A DNA stretch of 64,000 nt from Phoronis australis (taxonomy: Eukaryota > Phoronida > Phoronidae): NCBI GenBank assembly GCA_002633005.1, contig NMRA01000323.1:1910-65909 (forward strand), written 5' to 3'. Below are positions 57,926-64,000 of this stretch, piece after piece (the first letter of the stretch is position 1; the number at the start of each line of letters is the position of its first letter). The notes beneath the pieces were generated by a model that did not search any database, was not told the origin of the DNA, and was given only the letters and a program-made list of their open reading frames with translations. Both the position numbers and the translations under genes were made by a program.

Positions 57926-58055
57926 CGCCACCGTCGCCGTCACTGCCACTGCTGTTGCTACTAGTACACAAGGAACAACTTACCTTCTAGTGATACTTTG
58001 CGTAACTATGTTCTCTGGGAAGTGAACATGTCACACTAGCAGCACCAATCACGAA
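56860..58055. other. Gene-free stretch
   Basis: A 147-codon minus frame (57227-57670) exists but is AT-driven, overlaps a plus frame and resembles nothing known. A CTG array lies at 57877-57961. Confidence 0.5.
57877..57961. repeat. CTG/CAG trinucleotide microsatellite
   Basis: A run of about twelve CTG units, then CTACTGCTGCTGCCGCC and related triplets. Frames encode poly-Ala, poly-Cys or poly-Leu; none is supported as coding. Confidence 0.9.
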
Positions 58056-58060
58056 ACTTA

Positions 58061-58464
58061 TCGTTGGCCAAAAGGGTGAACGTTACGCACGTAAATTACG
58101 TGCGTGCCTTAATTCTTGTTAGTCGCGTAAATTAATTATTATCAGCGTAAATTAATTATTTGCGGCATAAATTAACTTTTAACAGCGTCAATTAATTCTT
58201 TACGGCGTAAATTGAAGTTAATTTACTCACGTAATTTACGTGCGTAACATTCACCCATTTGACCAACGATAAATTTACGCCTCAAATAATTATTTTACGT
58301 CGTTAAAAGTTCATTTACGCAGCAAATAATTACTTTACACCGTACAGAATTAGTTTACGTCTTTAAAAGTTAATTTGCGCTGCAAATAATTAATTTACGC
58401 CACTATCAAGAATAAATTTACCAGCGTAATTTACGTGCGTAAAGTTCACTCCTTTGGCCAACGA
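58061..58464. mobile_element. 404 bp foldback element of ~20 bp units, TA target
   Basis: Left end TCGTTGGCCAAAAGGGTGAA, right end inverted TCGTTGGCCAAAGGAGTGAA. TA lies outside each end (58059-58060 and 58465-58466). Subterminal ACGCACGTAAATTACGTGCG is itself palindromic. The interior is a run of ~20 bp units (GCGTAAATTAATTATT and variants) that reverse orientation near the middle, where an internal end-like copy (GACCAACGATA) lies at 58254-58267. Confidence 0.85.
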
Positions 58465-59463
58465 TACAATTTACCCAGAGCGTCTATAAAAGCGACACCA
58501 AGAAAGGCAAATATCGACTACTAATACCACGGGTACCACGTGTGTCAAGATGGTCACCAACTGTCAATCAAAGGTATCCCGAGACGGTTTCTGCGTGTAG
58601 GTCCTGATGTATTTACCATACAACTAAGAAGACTGATTAGCCAATTCCAGAATGTGACCGCTTGGCATGCATGTAACCTGTGCAATTTTGTTAAAATAAT
58701 GTCAAGGGAATGAGAAAAACCAAGATTTACCAAGTGCTGGCCTGTACAAGAAATTTCGCAATGTCAACGTTTCTTCATCGACATTTGTACCACAGATTCC
58801 AGATGTACCAGAGTTTGATGGCAGAGCAATAAATAAGGGCAAGAATGGCTTTGTCGAATTTAGAATTACTGAGTAAAACAGTTATCAGGGTATCTGCACC
58901 ACAAGCTCAGCTCGTGCGTTTGTCGTCTGTCGTCTGCAAGGTTGTGACAACCATGCATTGTATGCCGAACTCTTGCGCAAGGAGCAAATCATTTCAAATT
59001 AAGATTACATCACTTGTGACCGAATGAACTCGAAACCGCCCATTTAAATGTCTACGCGACCCAAGCAGAGTCGAAGCAATAAACAACGACTTTCAGTAAT
59101 TTCATTACATCACATTGCCTAAAATCGCGTCAACTTTTCGTTTATCACAAATTCAAAAGCTAACGTAGAAGAATTTAAAGAACTTGAAATAATAATAACT
59201 GGCACTTAACGATAACAAAGTGCCAAACTGAACTGTAATCTACATGGGGCAGTGGTGGGCAAACAAGAAGTGAGCGCATGCGCCCCAGGTCGACACAAGT
59301 TTAGCCCCTCCCTCCATTCGCCATCAAATTCACCCCTGGTCGACGATATGTGGTCCCCCGTAATATCTGAGAATTTGTTTACTATTCTATTCATTCAAGT
59401 CTACTGTAGGACGGTACATTAGTATAAGAATTAGTATTATAAATATTAATAGTAGTATTAATG

Positions 59464-59559
59464 TATGGGCGGCACAGCACTGAAAACGTGGGAGGTAAAG
59501 CCCCCCCTTCCAGCCCCTCCCCCCCCCCCTCCCCAGCCACCTATGGTGCGCCGCCCATG
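59464..59559. mobile_element. MITE family B, copy 4 (96 bp), TSD TAATG
   Basis: Starts TATGGGCGGCACAGCACTGA (first base changed from C) and ends ATGGTGCGCCGCCCATG. TAATG flanks both ends (59459-59463 and 59560-59564). The centre is AAAGCCC followed by long C runs. Confidence 0.88.
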
Positions 59560-62073
59560 TAATGGTGAGCAAAGCAAAGGAGTCTTCCTGAGACATTACT
59601 GAACGAAACTGTTTGTTTCATGTTCAATAGGACTGCGTGCACTCTCAGCCGAGAGTTGGAGAGTCAGTTTACCTCCAGTTTAAAACAGGAGTCATCAAGT
59701 AAAACAGAATTCCGTTTTCAAAGCCTCAAGTTTTTAGCACTTTTAGTAGCGTCCAAATCAAACATTGGATTTTCAATTTGCGTTTTGCATTTTGAAATTT
59801 GGCCGAAAACCGCCTTTTGGGATTATTGTTGGACAACAAAAAACTCTGACGCGATTTTGTAATTTTATTCATTCGCCAATTTTCCCGTTATCTGCCAGAC
59901 ATTCAATGAGATCGAGGTTGGTGGGTACCAGTTAAATACGCTTGAAATACTCGTAGAGCAAATTGCCTCCAGCGTAGGTTGCGTCCACACTTCCACCAAT
60001 CTCGCGAGAACTCGTTCCAGATGTAAATTTCTAGGGTAACTCGTACTGTGGACGGCACTCAAGTTCGTTGTTTGCCGCTGTTATTCCTTGTCATCTAAAC
60101 ATTGCGCAAAGTTTGCAATCGCTTAAACTTCCGTCAAAAGATATCTGTCGTCTGTGTTTTCACACATCTACACCAATTACTTTTACAGCATTTATTACCA
60201 GAAGTCAAGAAATAGTTCTTAATCAACTACGTGCTGATATTTCAGTTCATCAATTCTAAAAATTTTAACATAATTTTCAGTTCGCATCAAAGTGTTTGTA
60301 TATTTGTCTCATTGAGTAGTGTTAATCGTTTTTTCCCAAATGTCCTGTCAACCAAATAGATCGTGTCCATCTCTTCCAGGCCCTTGATTTAAACATTGAA
60401 GCCATCTCTATTTATCACTCATTACGTAATAATCAACGCACTTCATTTTTACTTTATGGTTCGCAACACCTTTTTTATCTCGCAACAACTTAACTTAGAG
60501 CTGAATATTTTTCCAATGGATATAGCAGAAAAATGCCTGAAGAAGTCGTCCAGTAATCATTGCCGTATCGTTTTCAACGAACTCTCTATGTTTTTGTGCT
60601 CATGTGTGTTTCTTCGTCTGTTTATTTGAAATTTGATTATTCCACTATGTCGTTATACCGTGAGAATTGTCTTTTGTAATTTTGATATCTGTAATGATCC
60701 TCTTCATAATTATTATTATATTTATTAATCTGTCTGCACACAATGGTTTCAGTTTGCGGGCAGTAATTCTATCACTTCTTGTATTATATTTATAGTGATT
60801 TAAACAGTTAAAAAGCAAAACCTGAGGGGCCATCTCGCGGCCAAAATACATGTACCAGTCGCTTGTCACTTACTGATGATCTTCGTAGTCAATTAAACTA
60901 CGGGGAACCACTGTACACTTTCGCATTTTAAACGCGGCTTTGGGATTTTCTGTACCCGAATCTCAGGTAATAATTTACCTCGGCGTATAAAATACAGGGC
61001 TTGGAATGACCAAAGACAAAAAAGATGAAGATTTTCCAAGTGATGTATCGTTGCAAATAAATACGCTTGTGTAATAGAAATACTTTTTGTTTTGTAAAAT
61101 TCAACTGAAATATACATTTTTGCAAGAATGAAGTCAAAATAATGACAAAAAGTGACTAAAATGAGGAAACTGGAAGTCAAAGAGGAAATCGAAACCAAAG
61201 AAGGAAATTTCCAAGCCCTGAAAATACGAACAATTCGGATTAAAGTTTTGCAGGACACCAAAAATGTCTGTATTTGTCTTAACACCGGAACATCATATCT
61301 CAGAAAATACTAATCGGATTCATATGAAACTTTCACGGATTATGCTTTATGCATTTTCCTCAATGTTTTTCTTATGCATGAGTGTCTATCAAAAATAGAA
61401 TTAAGTTAATAGTTTCAAAAAACGAAAACGAAACAATTAACTTGAAAACTGTAGTAGTGTTTTCGAGATTTCATGTTGATCCTTTATATCAACCGAAATT
61501 GGGTCAAGTTGTTTATACCATTGTTTTGCTATGAATGTGCCTTTCTTTCTTGCTAAATTTAGCTGAAAATACATGACCGCGTAAGCCAGAGGATTGGTAA
61601 ATGTCACATATCAAATTCTTCAGACTTTCTATTTTCAGAAAATATACGCTTATTATTGAGTTGTAGATATTTAGCAAAAAAAAACTTAATTAGAAGTTTA
61701 GTCGCCATATTCGCCAAGCTCGGTTTCAGAAACGTAAAATTGACTGAATAAAATTAATTGTTTTTCATTAGAAGTTCAATCATAGAGTTTACTAAAAGTG
61801 GTTTATCAATAACAAAAAATGTAAATTTAACATTTTAGATGTCCCCATTTGAGGTTACTGTAACTAAAACTAATTCGGTGACTCCTCTTTGTTTCTCAGA
61901 TTTGTAGTGGTCAAAGACCAAAATACAAAATATGAAAATTTAATAAAATCGACAGTAAATTAACTGTGCCGAACGTGTTTTTAGAAACACCAAAGGAAAG
62001 TCTGATTGTTAAAGTCTATTTTTGTAAGTGTATTTTTGTGTATTTTATTGCGAAAACTAACATGTGGTAGTCA

Positions 62074-62239
62074 GGGACCCGTTCCAAGAGAACTTACTTA
62101 GCTAAGTCAAATCTTAAATTTCACTCAGTTTGTATTAATTTCGACTAACATGCTGGATGTGGAAGCTTCAAAGTTTGGAAATTGAAACAAAAAGACCTAA
62201 GTAAAAATGAATTTAAGTCAGTTTCTTGGAACGGGCCCC
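62074..62239. mobile_element. MITE with GGGACC ends, copy 2
   Basis: A 166 bp relative of 32865-33113: GGGACCCGTTCCAAGAGAAC, then TTACTTAGCTAAGTC; right end inverted GGGGCCCGTTCCAAGAAACT. The inner AGCTTCAAAGTTTGGAA matches GAAGTTTCAAAGTTTGAA of the first copy. AG on each side. Confidence 0.78.
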
Positions 62240-62399
62240 AGGACTTGGACACAAGAATGATTAATCAGAAAATGAGTTAATTTGCCAACACACGTTGTTT
62301 GGTCTTCCATCTTGAAATGCCACTCACGGAGACTCCGTGACATGGCACCTGAAAAACAAATGAGTCAGCCGACGATAATTGCTCATGCGAAAGTCAGTC

Positions 62400-62470
62400 C
62401 TGTAGTGGGGTGTAGGCGCACGTAGGCACAACCAACCACCTTTTGACATTTGAACGTAGCGCCTACGCAC
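62400..62470. repeat. Short inverted-repeat element (GTAGGCGC), copy 2
   Basis: CTGTAGTGGGGTGTAGGCGC, CAACCACCTTTTG and AACGTAGCGCCTACG appear in the same order as in 40775-40846, with a few substitutions. Confidence 0.75.
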
Positions 62471-63599
62471 CGTAAGTTACGTTCAGTGCTCAAGGTGATA
62501 CGGTGGTCTTTGGGCGCTTACTTACCTCTATTTTCACCATTACAGCACTGTGCGAAACTCAAATGGGATGTTTTACCTTCCGCTTTTCGTCATTATATTT
62601 CGGAGAACGGTGCGAGTTCGTTTGACAATTCACAGCCATCAGCTTGAAATATTCGACTTTGATTTTTTAAGTGCAAATGATCTAAAAGTAAAACTGATCG
62701 CTTTAACATTTGCCACCCGTTTAGAAATCGAGAGAAACACAGGTGGATTTAGGTTGAAGGCCAGGACACGACCAAAAAGCGCCGCTGGTTCGGAGGAGCC
62801 CATTGAAGTTTTCCTTCGAAAATCGCCGTTGTATCATATCCCTCCTTTGCAACATAATGGATCCGCAGTGGAAAGGTATTTCACCTAGGCACGACAAGTT
62901 TTACAAATTTTGTAAAATAATGAATACATAATATTCTTACAGCATATGTAAATAACTATGGAAAATTTCTAAAAATCATTTGTATAATAGGTTTATCAAT
63001 CCGTAATCGTAGCCATCAGATTTCCTTAGGGTTACTATGCACTTGATTTTCGGTGTGCAACACAATTTTATGAAAAACAAACACAGCAAAGCACGCAGTT
63101 CATGACTTCATTGAATGTACTGCTGCCGCGACAACTAAAAAAGTACCATAAAAACACAAAAAGACGTTAAATGTGGACAGGAACAACAAAACTGTTAACG
63201 AAAACTGAAGAAAACCTACTGACCCCAATCAATAGTTTTAAAATTAGGTAGACATGTCAATCCCAATAATGAGCCACGCCACTGAGGTCAATCGCAAGTC
63301 AACAGCGTTTAATGACGCTTTTCACGAGTGGAGACTTCGCTGCATGGAGTGGCACGTGTCAGAATAATGGTTTTTGTAGTCAAGCCCTCGTTTTTAGCGA
63401 AATAGTATTTCAAATGGAATTCGGTGTAGAGCTAACGTTGTACCACATTTATCCTCGTTGATGTTGTTCACTTTTATTCATGATTTGCCGTCAGATGGGC
63501 TTCATCGTAAGTTCATGGTTAGCCTAACGGTATGGAAGGCCAAAGTGCGGGAAAAAGCTACAAATTACAGGACAACATTTTCTACTCAAGATTAAAAAA

Positions 63600-63790
63600 A
63601 GTGCAAAACATTGCTTTTACTCTACAGGATCAAAAAAATCAAGACCAAAATTTATCACGTCAGGACCTACAATTTCTCACCCCGCCAGGACCTATAATTT
63701 ATCACGTCAGCCGGACTGATAATTCAAAACGTTAGGACCAAAATTTCATACGCCAGGATAGAAACTTTAGCACGTCTGACGATCAAAAAT
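63600..63790. repeat. Degenerate ~30 bp tandem array
   Basis: About six units of the form AGGACCAAAATTTATCACGTC with variation (AGGACCTATAATTTATCACG, AGGACCAAAATTTCATACGC, ACGATCAAAAATTTAGTAC). Confidence 0.75.
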
Positions 63791-64000
63791 TTAGTACCCC
63801 AGAAAAGTTTCAGTCAGGGAGACCGCGAGACCACTAGGTACACAAGGGCTAAGCGTTCAACAAGGTCTCGCCGACGACTATCGTATTAAACTGACAATGA
63901 CTTAGAACGCAGCATTTCTAATGTCTCTTCCACGCTTTATAACTGAAACCAATGTACACTTGGACACATTAGACTTGAATACGAGTGAGAATTACAGAGT

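Larger units (their letters stand above)
58470..64000. other. Gene-poor stretch to the window end
   Basis: Contains a family B MITE (59464-59559), a GGGACC MITE (62074-62239), a GTAGGCGC repeat (62400-62470) and a degenerate array (63600-63790). Several frames (59865-60062 minus, 60893-61285 minus, 62550-62888) are unrecognised and unsupported. Confidence 0.45.

Noticed and set aside
57767-58025. Open frames with poly-Cys and poly-Ala runs
   Set aside because: They translate the CTG array; no splice sites or homology.
56449-58464. CRISPR-like repeat arrays
   Set aside because: Repeats are degenerate, inverted and without regular unique spacers; the DNA is eukaryotic.
62550-62888. 112-codon plus frame ending IPPLQHNGSAVERYFT
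   Set aside because: Basic, low-information sequence with no family resemblance or splice support.

Overview
The window is eukaryotic nuclear DNA from an animal. Genes are split by GT-AG introns of 0.1 to 3 kb, a poly(A) signal follows the first gene, AT-rich introns are full of short inverted-repeat elements, and there are assembly N runs (28584-28911, plus single Ns at 14904 and 26153). The ribosomal protein, the short introns and the mix of Penelope-like elements, a tRNA-derived SINE, THAP/TTAA elements and many MITEs suggest a marine invertebrate, perhaps a deuterostome such as a hemichordate, echinoderm or cephalochordate. That placement is inference; no marker gene here fixes the species.

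Region by region. 1-2130: ribosomal protein eS25 (RPS25) on the plus strand, lacking only the exon that carries the start Met. 3267-13542: a complete eight-exon sorbitol dehydrogenase (SORD) gene on the minus strand; all splice phases join and give 351 residues. Its introns hold two MITEs of different families and small tandem repeats. 14012-15800: an ~890 bp segment present twice, the copies separated by one N, most likely two haplotypes joined in the assembly. 15803-16620: weak minus-strand exons of a possible membrane-anchored (P450-like?) protein, with a ~90-110 bp minisatellite between them. 18732-22536: a 3.8 kb DNA element with long terminal inverted repeats and a decayed internal protein. 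22540-36300: gene-poor, with MITEs, a SINE, a large trinucleotide array and the assembly gap. 36330-36778: a well-bounded minus-strand exon encoding a small secreted cysteine-bearing protein. 38445-39521: a TTAA-flanked foldback element with a broken THAP domain in one arm and the start of the same domain in the other. 40883-41445 and 46850-47285: Penelope-like fragments, the second with a hammerhead-ribozyme-like motif. 42271-45562: a 3.3 kb element with 6-bp target duplications and TIRs built of palindromic AAAATGTAACA units; an inverted partial copy (45824-46800) makes a ~1 kb-armed palindrome. 47300-64000: mostly non-coding, with more MITEs, two foldback elements built from short repeats, and tandem arrays.

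The two confident genes are ordinary housekeeping or metabolic genes (translation; polyol oxidation) and form no pathway together. The distinctive content is the mobile-element layer: two MITE families with 5-bp target duplications, nested insertions, and the hammerhead-like motif at a Penelope 3' end. No CRISPR, operon, rRNA or convincing functional tRNA was seen.
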